A DNA stretch of 64,000 nt from Hoylesella timonensis 4401737 = DSM 22865 = JCM 15640 (GTDB taxonomy: Bacteria; Bacteroidota; Bacteroidia; Bacteroidales; Bacteroidaceae): NCBI RefSeq assembly GCF_000455445.1, contig NZ_HG417094.1, positions 175,196 through 239,195 on the forward strand, given 5' to 3'. The stretch's first letter is position 1. Each line of letters opens with the position of its first letter. This document shows, one piece after another, positions 35,116 through 45,414 of this stretch. The translations under genes and the position numbers were made by a program. Under the pieces are notes generated by a model. The model was given only the letters and a program-made list of their open reading frames with translations, had not been told where the DNA came from and made no database searches.

Positions 35116-37268
35116 ATAAGTTTGATTATAAAAAAATTATGCCTCGTTACAGCGCCATCGCCATTATGATGACCTTGGTAGCTGTTGCCGTAGTGGGTAA
35201 AACACTCTATATTATGACAGCAAAACGCGAGTATTGGACAAAGGTTGCCGATCGAGTAAAGCGCGATAGTGTAGATATCAAGCCCATGCGTGGAAACATT
35301 TTAAGTTGTAATGGAGAACTAATGGCAAGTTCGTTGCCTGAATTTAAGGTGTACATGGATTTCAAGAGTCTCCGAACCTCGAAAAACGATTCTCTTTGGG
35401 AAGCGAAGCTCGACTCTATCTGTGAAGGTCTGCATCAGATATTTCCAGAAAAGCCTGCTTCTGCCTTTAGAAAAGAATTGGAGACAGGACGGCAGCAACA
35501 AAGTCGTCACTGGCCTATTTGGAAGAAACGTATCGACTATAATTCTTTCACGGAGATCAAGGCATTGCCCATATTTAATCTCTCCAAATATATGAGCGGT
35601 TTTCACTATGAGGAGTTTAACGCTCGGCAACGTCCTTATGGCTCGTTAGCGGGACGTACGGTTGGTGCCATGTATGGGGCAAAGGATACGGCTCGTTTTG
35701 GATTGGAGTTGTCTTACGATTCTATTCTTCGTGGTAAAAACGGTATCGTACATCGTCGCAAAGTACTCAACAAGTTCTTGGACATCATGGATACCCCTCC
35801 CATTGACGGTGCAGACATCGTGACTACCATTGATGTAGGAATGCAAGATTTAGCCGAACGAGCTGTCATTGATGAGTTGAAGAAGATTAACGGCAATGTG
35901 GGCGTTGCCTTAGTCATGGAGGTGAAAACGGGTGACATCAAGGCAATTGTAAACATGGAAAAATGTTTTGATGGCGAGTATCGGGAAGTTAAGAATCATG
36001 CGGTCAGTGATTTGTTAGAGCCGGGTTCGGTTTTCAAAGTTGCCTCAATGATGGTTGCACTTGATGATGGTGTCGTGGATACAACGGCTCGTATAGAAAC
36101 AGCTGGAGGTGTTTGGCCCATGTATGGAAGACAAATGAAAGATCACAACTGGCGTCGCGGAGGTTATGGAACACTCACCTTACCTCAAACTCTTTTATAT
36201 AGTTCTAATATTGGTGTGAGTCGCATCATTGATGATCATTATCGTGACAACCCAGAGAAATTTGTGCAAGGTCTCTACCGTACAGGTTTAGCAGACGCTC
36301 TTAACATACCATTGGTAGGCTCTTCCTCTGCGGTCATTCGTATGCCTAAGAAAAATGAACGTGGACAATGGATTAACTGGAGCAAGACTGCCTTGCCATG
36401 GATGAGCATTGGTTACGAGACACAAGTGCCTCCTATTTCGACGCTTACCTTTTATAATGCCATTGCCAACAATGGTAAAATGATGCAACCCAGATTTGTC
36501 AAACAGGTGGTAAAAGACGGTGAAGTACTCATTGATTTTCCTCCAAAGGTATTGCGTTCACAGATTTGCAAACCTAAAACGCTGGGAGAGATTCAAACAA
36601 TCTTAGAGCATGTGGTGAGTCAAGGCTTGGGACGCAAAGCAGGGTCGCCATCTTTCAAAGTCTCTGGTAAAACAGGAACGGCACAAATCTCGCAAGGTTC
36701 TGGCGGTTATAAGGTTGGGCGAACCAACTATCTCTTAAGTTTTGCAGGCTATTTCCCTTCAGACAATCCTCGTTACAGTTGTATTGTCTGCATTCAGAAG
36801 TCGGGACTTCCTGCCTCGGGCGGTGGGATGAGTGGCGTTGTCTTTCATCACATCTCGGAAGGCGTCATGGCTCAAGACTTAAAGTTAGATGTAAAAGATG
36901 CCAAAGACTCTACCTCCATTCTTGTTCCAAAGGTAAAGAACGGAAACGTGCTTGCTGCCAATTATGTGTTGACTCATTTGGGCATCAACACCAACCGTAA
37001 CTGGAGTGGAACCTTTGCAAACGGTAATCCAATCTGGGGAACAGCTGAGATTCAAAACAATTCGATTGTCGAGCTAAAAAAAGCTAAGATGTATACGCAT
37101 CAATACATCCCTGATGTTTTAGGAATGGGTGCGCGTGATGCTGTCTACATCCTCGAGAACAGAGGTGTCAAGGTGCGTCTCAACGGTCGCGGGAAGGTGG
37201 TTCAACAAAGTCTTCCACCAGGACATCGCATTCAGAAAAAACAAGTATGCCTCCTTACATTAAGTTAA
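35112..37268 (+). CDS. ftsI: Division-specific transpeptidase FtsI/PBP3 with C-terminal PASTA domain
   Basis: 718 residues. One N-terminal membrane anchor (about 14-34), a class B dimerisation domain (about 60-230), then the transpeptidase with active-site Ser306 in GSVFK, SSN in LYSSNIG and KTG in VSGKTGTAQ. A C-terminal PASTA-like domain (PDVLGMGARDAVYILENRGVKV) is present, as in SpoVD-type and other Bacteroidota FtsI proteins. It cross-links septal peptidoglycan together with the FtsW glycosyltransferase, encoded downstream. Overlaps ftsL by 4 bp. Confidence 0.92.
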   Translation: MNKFDYKKIMPRYSAIAIMMTLVAVAVVGKTLYIMTAKREYWTKVADRVKRDSVDIKPMRGNILSCNGELMASSLPEFKVYMDFKSLRTSKNDSLWEAKLDSICEGLHQIFPEKPASAFRKELETGRQQQSRHWPIWKKRIDYNSFTEIKALPIFNLSKYMSGFHYEEFNARQRPYGSLAGRTVGAMYGAKDTARFGLELSYDSILRGKNGIVHRRKVLNKFLDIMDTPPIDGADIVTTIDVGMQDLAERAVIDELKKINGNVGVALVMEVKTGDIKAIVNMEKCFDGEYREVKNHAVSDLLEPGSVFKVASMMVALDDGVVDTTARIETAGGVWPMYGRQMKDHNWRRGGYGTLTLPQTLLYSSNIGVSRIIDDHYRDNPEKFVQGLYRTGLADALNIPLVGSSSAVIRMPKKNERGQWINWSKTALPWMSIGYETQVPPISTLTFYNAIANNGKMMQPRFVKQVVKDGEVLIDFPPKVLRSQICKPKTLGEIQTILEHVVSQGLGRKAGSPSFKVSGKTGTAQISQGSGGYKVGRTNYLLSFAGYFPSDNPRYSCIVCIQKSGLPASGGGMSGVVFHHISEGVMAQDLKLDVKDAKDSTSILVPKVKNGNVLAANYVLTHLGINTNRNWSGTFANGNPIWGTAEIQNNSIVELKKAKMYTHQYIPDVLGMGARDAVYILENRGVKVRLNGRGKVVQQSLPPGHRIQKKQVCLLTLS

Positions 37269-37287
37269 TGCACAATAATTCAAATAT

Positions 37288-38739
37288 ATGATTTGTAACG
37301 AATTAATCAAAGACATTAAATGCACTGACATTTTGGGCGATACGAATGTCAGTATATCGGGAGTAAACATTGATTCCCGAAAGATAAAACCTGGTCATCT
37401 GTTTGTGGCTATCAAAGGGACACAGGTGGATGGACACGATTATATTGATAAAGCCATACAGTTAGGAGCTGTCGCAGTACTATGCGAAAAAGCACCGAAA
37501 GAACCGTTGTCTGGCATTACCTACATTGTCGTCACATCAACCGAAGATGCTGTCGGTAAGGTGGCGACACGCTTTTACGGAGAGCCCTCCAAGCACTTAA
37601 AGCTTATTGGTGTCACTGGAACAAATGGCAAGACAACCATTGCCACCTTATTATATAATATGTTTCGTAAGTTGGGGCATCGCTGTGGTTTACTCTCAAC
37701 GGTGTGCAATTATATCGAGGATGAGCAAATACCTGCCGACCATACCACACCTGACCCCATAGAGCTAAATGAACTGTTGGCAAAAATGGTAGAGCAGCAT
37801 TGTGAATATGTATTTATGGAATGCTCGTCACATGCCATTGCGCAAAAGAGAATTGGTGGATTGAACTTTACGGGAGGTATTTTTACCAACCTGACACGTG
37901 ACCACTTAGATTATCATAAGACTTTTGAGAACTATCGCAACGCTAAGAAGTCTTTCTTCGACCACCTGCCCAAGTCGGCTTTCGCCATTACAAACGCAGA
38001 CGATAAGAATGGCATGGTCATGGTGCAAAATACCAAAGCAACAGTAAAGACCTACTCTGTCCGTACCGCAGCTGACTTCAAAGCTCGTATCATTGAATGC
38101 CATTTTCAAGGTATGTACTTAGAGATTGATGGTCAGGAAGTGGGAGTGCAGTTCATTGGTAAATTTAACGTCAGCAATCTCTTAGCCGTTTACGCTACTG
38201 CACGCATGTTGGGTAAACAACGCGAAGAAATTCTGATAGCGATGAGTACGCTACACAGTGTCAACGGACGTATGGACACGCTTCACTCCCCACAGGGATT
38301 TACGGCTGTAGTGGACTATGCGCATACTCCTGATGCATTGAAAAATGTACTCCTTGCCATTCATGAAGTAGACGGTAAAGGTCATGTTATCACTGTTTGT
38401 GGGGCTGGTGGTAATCGTGACAAGGGTAAACGTCCGTTAATGGCAAAGCAGGCAGTACAGCTAAGTGATAAAGTGATTATCACCAGTGACAATCCACGAT
38501 TTGAAGACCCGCAAGACATTATCAACGATATGTTGGCGGGTTTGGATGCACAGGATATGAAAAAGGTGTTGAGCATTGTAGATAGAAAGGAAGCCATACG
38601 CACTGCCTGCATGCTTGCTCATAAGAACGACGTTGTCCTTGTGGCAGGGAAAGGACACGAAACTTATCAAGAAATCAAAGGCGTAAAGCATCATTTTGAC
38701 GATAAAGAAGTGCTGGCCGAAATTTTCAAACAATCATAA
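37288..38739 (+). CDS. murE: UDP-MurNAc-tripeptide synthetase (meso-DAP adding)
   Basis: 483 residues. Mur ligase with P-loop [10 protein letters not shown] and [10 protein letters not shown]; the DNPRFEDP motif near residue 410 is the meso-diaminopimelate-recognition signature (DNPR), so the third residue of the stem peptide is predicted to be DAP rather than lysine. The central [17 protein letters not shown] block carries the catalytic carbamoylated-lysine region nearby ([13 protein letters not shown]). Follows ftsI with a 19-bp gap. Confidence 0.95.
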   Translation: MICNELIKDIKCTDILGDTNVSISGVNIDSRKIKPGHLFVAIKGTQVDGHDYIDKAIQLGAVAVLCEKAPKEPLSGITYIVVTSTEDAVGKVATRFYGEPSKHLKLIGVTGTNGKTTIATLLYNMFRKLGHRCGLLSTVCNYIEDEQIPADHTTPDPIELNELLAKMVEQHCEYVFMECSSHAIAQKRIGGLNFTGGIFTNLTRDHLDYHKTFENYRNAKKSFFDHLPKSAFAITNADDKNGMVMVQNTKATVKTYSVRTAADFKARIIECHFQGMYLEIDGQEVGVQFIGKFNVSNLLAVYATARMLGKQREEILIAMSTLHSVNGRMDTLHSPQGFTAVVDYAHTPDALKNVLLAIHEVDGKGHVITVCGAGGNRDKGKRPLMAKQAVQLSDKVIITSDNPRFEDPQDIINDMLAGLDAQDMKKVLSIVDRKEAIRTACMLAHKNDVVLVAGKGHETYQEIKGVKHHFDDKEVLAEIFKQS

Positions 38740-38770
38740 TACGTTTCCACAACCCTATTAAACTTAGAGG

Positions 38771-40039
38771 ATGTTATACTATTTATTTAGATTTTTAGAG
38801 CAATACGGCATTTCAGGTGCGCATCTATGGGGGTATATCTCTTTTAGATCGCTGCTTGCCCTCATTCTTTCGTTGGTTATCTCAGCATGGTTTGGCGAGA
38901 AATTCATTAAATATCTTCGTCAAAAACAAATCACGGAAACCCAACGTGATGCCTCTATCGACCCCTTTGGAGTTAATAAAATAGGTGTTCCCTCCATGGG
39001 TGGGGTCATCATCATTGCTGCCATACTCATACCCGTACTGTTGTTGGGACGACTTCGCAACATCTACCTCATTCTGATGATTATTACTACCGTTTGGTTG
39101 GGATTTCTTGGTGGGATGGACGACTTTATCAAAATCTTCCGCAAGAACAAAGAAGGACTGAAAGGCAAATATAAAATTATTGGGCAAGTAGGCATCGGTT
39201 TGATAGTAGGATTGGTGTTATGGTCCTCACCAGATGTAAAAATCAATGAAAATTTGGCGATTGAGCAGCAAGGTCATGAAATGGTGATTAAGCATCGAAC
39301 GGATGCTCGGAAATCGCTCAAAACAACAATCCCTTTCGTGAAAGGTCATAATCTGGATTATTCGGGGGTGATGAGTTGGTGCGGAAAATACAAGACTGCG
39401 GCAGGATGGATATTGTTTGTCATCATGACAATTATCGTAGTGACCGCAGTTTCTAACGGTGCCAATCTTAACGACGGCATGGATGGAATGTGTGCAGGCA
39501 ATTCGGCTATCATTGGCGTTACGCTGGGAATCTTGGCGTATGTTAGTTCACACATTGAGTTCGCTGCTTATCTCAACATTATGTATATTCCAGGCTCGCA
39601 GGAGTTGGTGGTCTTTATGTGCGCCTTTGTTGGTGCGCTCATCGGCTTTTTATGGTACAACTCTTTCCCTGCGCAGGTGTTCATGGGCGATACAGGTTCA
39701 CTAACTATCGGGGGTATCATTGCGGTCTCTGCCATTATCATTCATAAAGAGTTGTTACTTCCTATACTCTGTGGTATCTTCTTTGTAGAGAGTTTGAGCG
39801 TGATACTCCAAGTATATTATTACAAGAGTGGGAAGAGAAAAGGGATAAAGCGACGAATTTTCAAGCGTACTCCTATCCATGACAATTTTCGCACACAAGA
39901 TTCTCAGCTGGATCCTGCATGCAATTACCTCATTAAAAAACCTCATTCGGCCATCCATGAATCGAAAATTACCATTCGTTTCTGGATTATCACCATTATA
40001 TTAGCAGCCATGACGATTATTACTCTTAAGATAAGATAA
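38771..40039 (+). CDS. mraY: Phospho-MurNAc-pentapeptide translocase
   Basis: 422 residues, about 60 longer than E. coli MraY because of an inserted soluble loop around residues 155-200, typical of Bacteroidota. Active-site features are present: the DD pair in GGMDDFIK, NLNDGMDGM and GDTGSLTIGG. Ten membrane segments are apparent. It makes lipid I from UDP-MurNAc-pentapeptide and undecaprenyl phosphate at the inner membrane. Confidence 0.95.
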   Translation: MLYYLFRFLEQYGISGAHLWGYISFRSLLALILSLVISAWFGEKFIKYLRQKQITETQRDASIDPFGVNKIGVPSMGGVIIIAAILIPVLLLGRLRNIYLILMIITTVWLGFLGGMDDFIKIFRKNKEGLKGKYKIIGQVGIGLIVGLVLWSSPDVKINENLAIEQQGHEMVIKHRTDARKSLKTTIPFVKGHNLDYSGVMSWCGKYKTAAGWILFVIMTIIVVTAVSNGANLNDGMDGMCAGNSAIIGVTLGILAYVSSHIEFAAYLNIMYIPGSQELVVFMCAFVGALIGFLWYNSFPAQVFMGDTGSLTIGGIIAVSAIIIHKELLLPILCGIFFVESLSVILQVYYYKSGKRKGIKRRIFKRTPIHDNFRTQDSQLDPACNYLIKKPHSAIHESKITIRFWIITIILAAMTIITLKIR

Positions 40040-40190
40040 ATGATAGTGGTTAGCTCCAATAAAATGAAGTCATTGAGTGAATAAAGCAATAAGACGTATC
40101 CACTAATATTAAAAGATAAAGCATTGTTCGTTAGCAACTTGTAAAACTTCGTCGATACGTGACTATGATTAGAATAGAAAGGAAAAAGAT

Positions 40191-41522
40191 ATGAAACGAA
40201 TCGTTATTCTCGGTGCAGCAGAGAGTGGAGTAGGAGCTGCCATATTAGCCCAAAAAGAAGGCTTTGATGTATTTGTATCTGACATGGGTGAGATTAAAGA
40301 CAAATACAAAAAGATGCTCGATGCACACCACATCCGTTGGGAAGAAAAGCAACATACACCCGTACTGATTCTAAATGCAGACGAGGTGATTAAGAGTCCG
40401 GGCATTCCGAAGGAAGCTCCTATGATACAAAAGCTCATGAAGCAGGGTACCAATATCATTAGCGAAATAGAGTTTGCAGGACGATATACGCATTCTAAAA
40501 TGATTTGCATTACGGGCAGCAACGGTAAGACAACGACGACCTCGCTGATTTATCATATCTTCAAAGCAGCGGGATATGACGCCGGATTAGCTGGCAACAT
40601 TGGACGGAGCTTGGCTTTACAAGTTGCGGAAGACCCACACGAATACTATATCATAGAATTAAGCTCGTTCCAGTTGGATAACATGTACAAGTTTAAGGCA
40701 GATATTGCTATCTTGTTGAATATCACTCCCGACCATTTGGACCGCTATGACAACTGCATGCAAAACTATGTAGACGCCAAAATGCGCATTATCCAAAACC
40801 AAACCGAAAAAGATAGCTTCATTTATTGGAACGATGACCCTATCATCAAGCGAGAATTGCAAAAGTATGATATCAAAGCCGTACAGTGTCCATTTTCAGA
40901 ACTGAAAGAGAAAGGTTCGATAGGCTATATTGAGGAAGGACAATACACCATCGAAAAGCCCACTCCTTTCAACATGGAACAAGAAGCACTTTCACTCACG
41001 GGGAAGCATAATGTGTACAACTCTTTGGCTGCAGGTATTGCCACTGACATTGCCGGAATACGAAATGATGTGATAAGGAAAAGCTTGAGCGACTTCCCTG
41101 GCGTGGAACATCGGTTGGAAAAGGTGTGCAAAGTGGGTGGTGTAGAATATATCAATGATTCGAAAGCCACGAATGTCGATGCTTGTTGGTACGCATTGGA
41201 GAGCATGAATACACCGACAATCTTGATTCTTGGAGGAAAAGATAAGGGGAATGACTACCAACTTATTAAGGAGTTGGTAAAAAAGAAATGCGTTGGATTA
41301 GTGTATTTAGGCGCAGATAATACGAAACTTCACAACAATTTCGACTCCTTGGGCATCCCTGTGCGTGATACCCATTCTATGAAAGAATGTGTAGAAGCCT
41401 GCTATGACATGGCACGTCCTGGCGACACGGTATTGCTAAGCCCTTGCTGTGCCAGCTTCGACTTGTTCAAAAATATGGAAGATAGAGGAAATCAGTTTAA
41501 GACATTGGTAAGAAATTTATAA
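40191..41522 (+). CDS. murD: UDP-MurNAc-L-alanine:D-glutamate ligase
   Basis: 443 residues, usual length. N-terminal Rossmann-like start KRIVILGAAESGVGAAILAQ, P-loop CITGSNGKTTTTSLIYHI, NITPDHLDRY and NDSKATNVDA are all MurD hallmarks. It adds D-Glu to UDP-MurNAc-L-Ala. A 151-bp gap separates it from mraY, the largest inside the first half of the dcw block; I see no promoter box or hairpin in that gap. Its stop overlaps the ftsW start by 1 bp. Confidence 0.95.
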   Translation: MKRIVILGAAESGVGAAILAQKEGFDVFVSDMGEIKDKYKKMLDAHHIRWEEKQHTPVLILNADEVIKSPGIPKEAPMIQKLMKQGTNIISEIEFAGRYTHSKMICITGSNGKTTTTSLIYHIFKAAGYDAGLAGNIGRSLALQVAEDPHEYYIIELSSFQLDNMYKFKADIAILLNITPDHLDRYDNCMQNYVDAKMRIIQNQTEKDSFIYWNDDPIIKRELQKYDIKAVQCPFSELKEKGSIGYIEEGQYTIEKPTPFNMEQEALSLTGKHNVYNSLAAGIATDIAGIRNDVIRKSLSDFPGVEHRLEKVCKVGGVEYINDSKATNVDACWYALESMNTPTILILGGKDKGNDYQLIKELVKKKCVGLVYLGADNTKLHNNFDSLGIPVRDTHSMKECVEACYDMARPGDTVLLSPCCASFDLFKNMEDRGNQFKTLVRNL

Positions 41523-42805
41523 TGGATAAAACATTAGGAAATATCTTTAAGGGAGACAAGGTGATTTGGATGGTCTTTTTCTTTTTATGTATCATCTCGA
41601 TCGTCGAAGTATATTCTGCCTCCGCAGGTTTGACTTATAAGGGCGGACATTACTGGGCTCCTATCGTCAAGCACACTGGAATCTTGCTCGTTGGTGTGTT
41701 TGCAATGGTCGTGACGCTGAATATCAAGTGCAAATATTTCAAGATAGTGACTCCTTTCCTGCTCGTAATCTCAATCATTGCCTTGGTTACAGTACTCATT
41801 GCAGGACAGTCCACCAATGGTGCCCAACGTTGGATTAGCATCATCGGCATTCAGTTTCAACCGTCCGAAATAGCCAAAGGCACGATGGTTTTGGCCACTG
41901 CACAGATTTTAAGTGCCATGCAAACGGAGCAGGGAGCAGACAAAAATGCTTTCAAATACATCCTTATTGTCAGTGGCTGCATCGTACCGTTCATTATGGT
42001 GGAAAATCTTTCTACAGCCATGTTGCTGTGTTTAGTTATCTTCCTCATGATGATGATAGGACGAGTGCCTGGCAAAATATTAGGCAAGGTGTTGGGTATC
42101 GTTACGTTACTCATAGTAACAGTGTTCGCACTCGTTATGTTAGTGGGACAAGATAGGGAAAAAATAAATGCCCAGGGACAACAAGTTGTACAAGTATCCA
42201 ATACAGCGGAGAAAGAGGAAACAACGATGTTCACGAAAGTCTTTCACCGTTTTGACACATGGAAAGCGCGCATAGATCGTTTCATTGATGGTAAAGAGAT
42301 TGCTCCTGAGGATTTCGATTTGGACAAAGACGGGCAGATTGGGCATGCCAACATTGCCATTGTCTCCTCCAACGTGATTGGAAAAGGTCCAGGAAATTCG
42401 GTGGAACGCGATTTCCTATCCCAAGCCTTCTCCGATTTCATCTATGCAATCATCATCGAAGAGATGGGAATTATCGGGGGTGTCTTTGTCGCCATGCTCT
42501 ATATCATCCTTCTCTTCAGGACGGGACAGATAGCCAATCGCTGTGAAAACAACTTCCCTGCCTTTCTTGCCATGGGCTTGGCTTTGCTTTTGGTGACCCA
42601 AGCGTTGTTCAATATGTGCGTTGCAGTGGGCTTGGCACCTGTTACTGGGCAGCCGCTTCCTTTAGTGAGCAAGGGCGGAACGTCAACAATCATCAACTGT
42701 GTGTATATTGGGGCTATCCTTAGTGTGAGTCGGTCGGCGAAGAAAAAACAAGTAACCGATGAAGATAAAGACATGGAAATGAGCACCGCAGTGGCTTCAG
42801 CATAA
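41522..42805 (+). CDS. ftsW: Septal peptidoglycan glycosyltransferase FtsW
   Basis: 427 residues, SEDS family with about ten membrane spans. Conserved features: FQPSEIAKGTMV after span 4, the GKGPGNSVERDFL segment of the large loop and the C-terminal VTGQPLPLVSKGGTST. The large extracytoplasmic loop (about residues 215-300) contains a charged insert with FDLDKDGQIGHANIAI, including an EF-hand-like DLDKDGQ. It polymerises septal glycan with FtsI. Confidence 0.93.
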   Translation: MDKTLGNIFKGDKVIWMVFFFLCIISIVEVYSASAGLTYKGGHYWAPIVKHTGILLVGVFAMVVTLNIKCKYFKIVTPFLLVISIIALVTVLIAGQSTNGAQRWISIIGIQFQPSEIAKGTMVLATAQILSAMQTEQGADKNAFKYILIVSGCIVPFIMVENLSTAMLLCLVIFLMMMIGRVPGKILGKVLGIVTLLIVTVFALVMLVGQDREKINAQGQQVVQVSNTAEKEETTMFTKVFHRFDTWKARIDRFIDGKEIAPEDFDLDKDGQIGHANIAIVSSNVIGKGPGNSVERDFLSQAFSDFIYAIIIEEMGIIGGVFVAMLYIILLFRTGQIANRCENNFPAFLAMGLALLLVTQALFNMCVAVGLAPVTGQPLPLVSKGGTSTIINCVYIGAILSVSRSAKKKQVTDEDKDMEMSTAVASA

Positions 42806-42861
42806 GAAACGCAAGATAAGATAAATATCATTGAATATGGTAAAATCAAAGAAATTTTGAT

Positions 42862-42869
42862 TACTTTTG
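42862..42869 (+). promoter_or_regulatory. Possible internal promoter -7 box (TACTTTTG) before murG
   Basis: A TAnnTTTG match in the 86-bp gap between ftsW and murG, 22 bp before the murG ATG. It could give the murG-murC-ftsQAZ half an independent supply. Confidence 0.5.
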
Positions 42870-42891
42870 CCTATTCATATAAATATAAAAG

Positions 42892-44010
42892 ATGAACAGT
42901 GATTTGAGAATCATCATCAGTGGAGGTGGAACGGGAGGACATATATTTCCCGCTATCTCTATAGCCAATGCCATTAAGAAGGAAAGACCCGATGCAAAGA
43001 TTCTTTTTGTCGGTGCTCAAGGTCGAATGGAAATGGAGCGCGTGCCAAAAGCAGGATATGAAATCAAAGGACTGCCTATCGCAGGATTCGATCGGCATCA
43101 TCTGCTTAAGAACCTCTCCGTGTTGGTCAAGATATGGAAAAGTCAACGATTGGCAAAAGCCATTATTAAGGATTTCAAGCCAATGGTGGCAGTTGGTGTT
43201 GGCGGATATGCCAGTGGACCCACGCTCAACGTGTGTTCCAAGCTTCATATTCCCTGTCTCATACAAGAGCAAAACTCGTATGCAGGGGTCACCAATAAAC
43301 TGTTAGGTAAGAAAGCAGACAAGATTTGTGTGGCGTACGAAGGTATGGAACGCTTCTTTCCCGCAGACAAAATTATCATGACAGGAAACCCCGTAAGGCA
43401 AAACGTGTTGCAGACAACATTATCAAAAGAAGCTGCCAGGGAGACCTTTGGATTAGATCCGAAGCGGAAAACGATACTTTTAGTAGGTGGAAGTTTGGGA
43501 GCCAGAACATTGAATGAAAGCATCCAAAGTCACTTGGATATGATACGAACGGGTGACGTTCAATTTATTTGGCAAACAGGAAAATACTACTATAAGGATA
43601 TTTGCAACGCATTGAAGACGCAAGCGCCATTGCCCAACCTCTATGTCACCGACTTTATCAGTGATATGGGGGTGGCTTATCAGGCTTCCGATTTGGTGAT
43701 TAGTCGTGCAGGAGCAAGCTCGATTAGCGAATTTTGTCTAATTGGAAAACCTGTTATCCTGGTTCCAAGCCCCAATGTAGCGGAGGATCATCAAACGCAA
43801 AACGCAATGGCACTGGTCAATAAAAATGCGGCTATTTACGTAAAGGATGTAGAATCCAAAGACATTTTGCTCGAACAGGCGATGAAAATAGTGCAGGACG
43901 ATGCAAAGTTAGCATCCCTAAGCGAAAATATTTTGAAACTCGCATTACCAAATTCTGCTGAAATCATTGCGCAAGAGGTTCTCAAATTGGCTGCTCGTCA
44001 ACAACATTGA
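42892..44010 (+). CDS. murG: Lipid II synthase (UDP-GlcNAc transferase) MurG
   Basis: 372 residues, GT28/GT-B fold. The N-terminal GGGTGGHIFPAISIA glycine-rich loop, the acceptor-side GVGGYASGPT with QEQNSYAGVTNK, and the UDP-GlcNAc-binding SRAGASSISEF and VPSPNVAEDHQTQNA are all present. It adds GlcNAc to lipid I, giving lipid II. Possibly served by its own promoter. Confidence 0.95.
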   Translation: MNSDLRIIISGGGTGGHIFPAISIANAIKKERPDAKILFVGAQGRMEMERVPKAGYEIKGLPIAGFDRHHLLKNLSVLVKIWKSQRLAKAIIKDFKPMVAVGVGGYASGPTLNVCSKLHIPCLIQEQNSYAGVTNKLLGKKADKICVAYEGMERFFPADKIIMTGNPVRQNVLQTTLSKEAARETFGLDPKRKTILLVGGSLGARTLNESIQSHLDMIRTGDVQFIWQTGKYYYKDICNALKTQAPLPNLYVTDFISDMGVAYQASDLVISRAGASSISEFCLIGKPVILVPSPNVAEDHQTQNAMALVNKNAAIYVKDVESKDILLEQAMKIVQDDAKLASLSENILKLALPNSAEIIAQEVLKLAARQQH

Positions 44011-44040
44011 ACGTATAAGAGATTATAGGAAATAAAAAAA

Positions 44041-45414
44041 ATGGATATAAAAGAAATCAAATCGGTATATTTCTTGGGAGCTGGTGGCATAGGAATGAGT
44101 GCCATCGCACGCTATTTTCTACATAAAGGATTGGTAGTTGCGGGGTATGATAAGACGCCTTCTGCACTGACACATCGACTCGAACAAGAGGGGATGCTCC
44201 TGCACTATGATGAAAATATCGATGAGATTCCGCACGCATGTCGCAATTCGCAAGTTTGTATGGTTGTATATACCCCTGCCATTCCTGAATCTCATGTAGA
44301 GTTGCAGTACTTCAGGTCGAACGGCTTTGAGGTCTTAAAGCGAGCTCAAGTCTTGGGTTCGTTGACAAGAACCCATCGAGGACTTTGTTTTGCAGGTACG
44401 CATGGCAAGACAACAACCAGTACGATGTGCGCACACATCATGCACCAAAGTCATGTGGATTGTAATGCTTTCCTTGGAGGAATCTCCAAGAACTACGGCA
44501 GCAATTACATCCTTTCCGATACAAGTGATTACATCGTCATTGAAGCCGACGAGTTTGATCGTAGCTTTCATTGGCTTCGCCCTTGGATGAGTGTCATCAC
44601 ATCGACAGATCCTGACCACTTAGACATTTATGGAACCAAAGAGGCATATTTAGAAAGTTTTAGGCATTACACTACCTTGATAAAGCCTGGAGGCGCCTTG
44701 ATTATTCATGAAGGGTTGGAAATGCAAGAGGATGTAAACGATGAGGTGAGGGTGTTTCGGTACAGTCTCAATGGAGGTGATTTCCATGCTGAAAACATCA
44801 AGATAGAAAATGGAACCATCACCTTTGACTTTATCTCGCCGATAGAGAACGTTACCCAAGTAGAATTGGGACATCCTATTCCCATTAATGTGGAGAATGC
44901 TGTCGCTGCAATGGCAATGGCGCAACTCAACGGTTGCACTGCAGAGGAGTTGCGATATGGCATGTCAACCTATAAGGGTGTGGACAGACGCTTTGATTTC
45001 AAGGTAAACAATGAGCGACATGTTTTCCTTTCAGATTATGCACACCATCCAAAGGAAATTTATCAAAGTGCAAAAAGCCTGCGTGAGCTGTATCACGATC
45101 GGCATGTCACAGCGATATTTCAGCCACATCTTTATTCAAGGACGCGAGATTTCTATAAAGAATTTGCAGAAGCACTGAGCCAACTTGACGAGGTTATCTT
45201 ATGCGACATCTATCCTGCACGAGAAGCCCCGATACCAGGAGTTACCTCAGCGCTTATTTACAATGAGCTCACCTGCAAAGAGAAGAGCATGATACATAAG
45301 GAAGATGTGATTGATTTGGTTAAAAAACGCGATTTTGATGTACTTGTTGTCTTGGGCGCAGGCGACCTCGACAATTATGTACCACAAATGACTAAGATCA
45401 TTGAAAATAAGTGA
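44041..45414 (+). CDS. murC: UDP-MurNAc:L-alanine ligase
   Basis: 457 residues. N-terminal SVYFLGAGGIGMSAIARYF dinucleotide-like fold, P-loop AGTHGKTTTSTM, TSTDPDHLDIYG, the C-terminal SDYAHHPKEI and FQPHLYSRTRDF: all MurC signatures. It adds the first residue to UDP-MurNAc. Overlaps the ftsQ GTG start by 4 bp. Confidence 0.95.
   Translation: MDIKEIKSVYFLGAGGIGMSAIARYFLHKGLVVAGYDKTPSALTHRLEQEGMLLHYDENIDEIPHACRNSQVCMVVYTPAIPESHVELQYFRSNGFEVLKRAQVLGSLTRTHRGLCFAGTHGKTTTSTMCAHIMHQSHVDCNAFLGGISKNYGSNYILSDTSDYIVIEADEFDRSFHWLRPWMSVITSTDPDHLDIYGTKEAYLESFRHYTTLIKPGGALIIHEGLEMQEDVNDEVRVFRYSLNGGDFHAENIKIENGTITFDFISPIENVTQVELGHPIPINVENAVAAMAMAQLNGCTAEELRYGMSTYKGVDRRFDFKVNNERHVFLSDYAHHPKEIYQSAKSLRELYHDRHVTAIFQPHLYSRTRDFYKEFAEALSQLDEVILCDIYPAREAPIPGVTSALIYNELTCKEKSMIHKEDVIDLVKKRDFDVLVVLGAGDLDNYVPQMTKIIENK

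Noticed and set aside
40040-40190. Possible missing gene (such as murF) between mraY and murD
   Set aside because: The 151-bp gap holds no open frame, box or hairpin; murF and ddl are simply not in this cluster.
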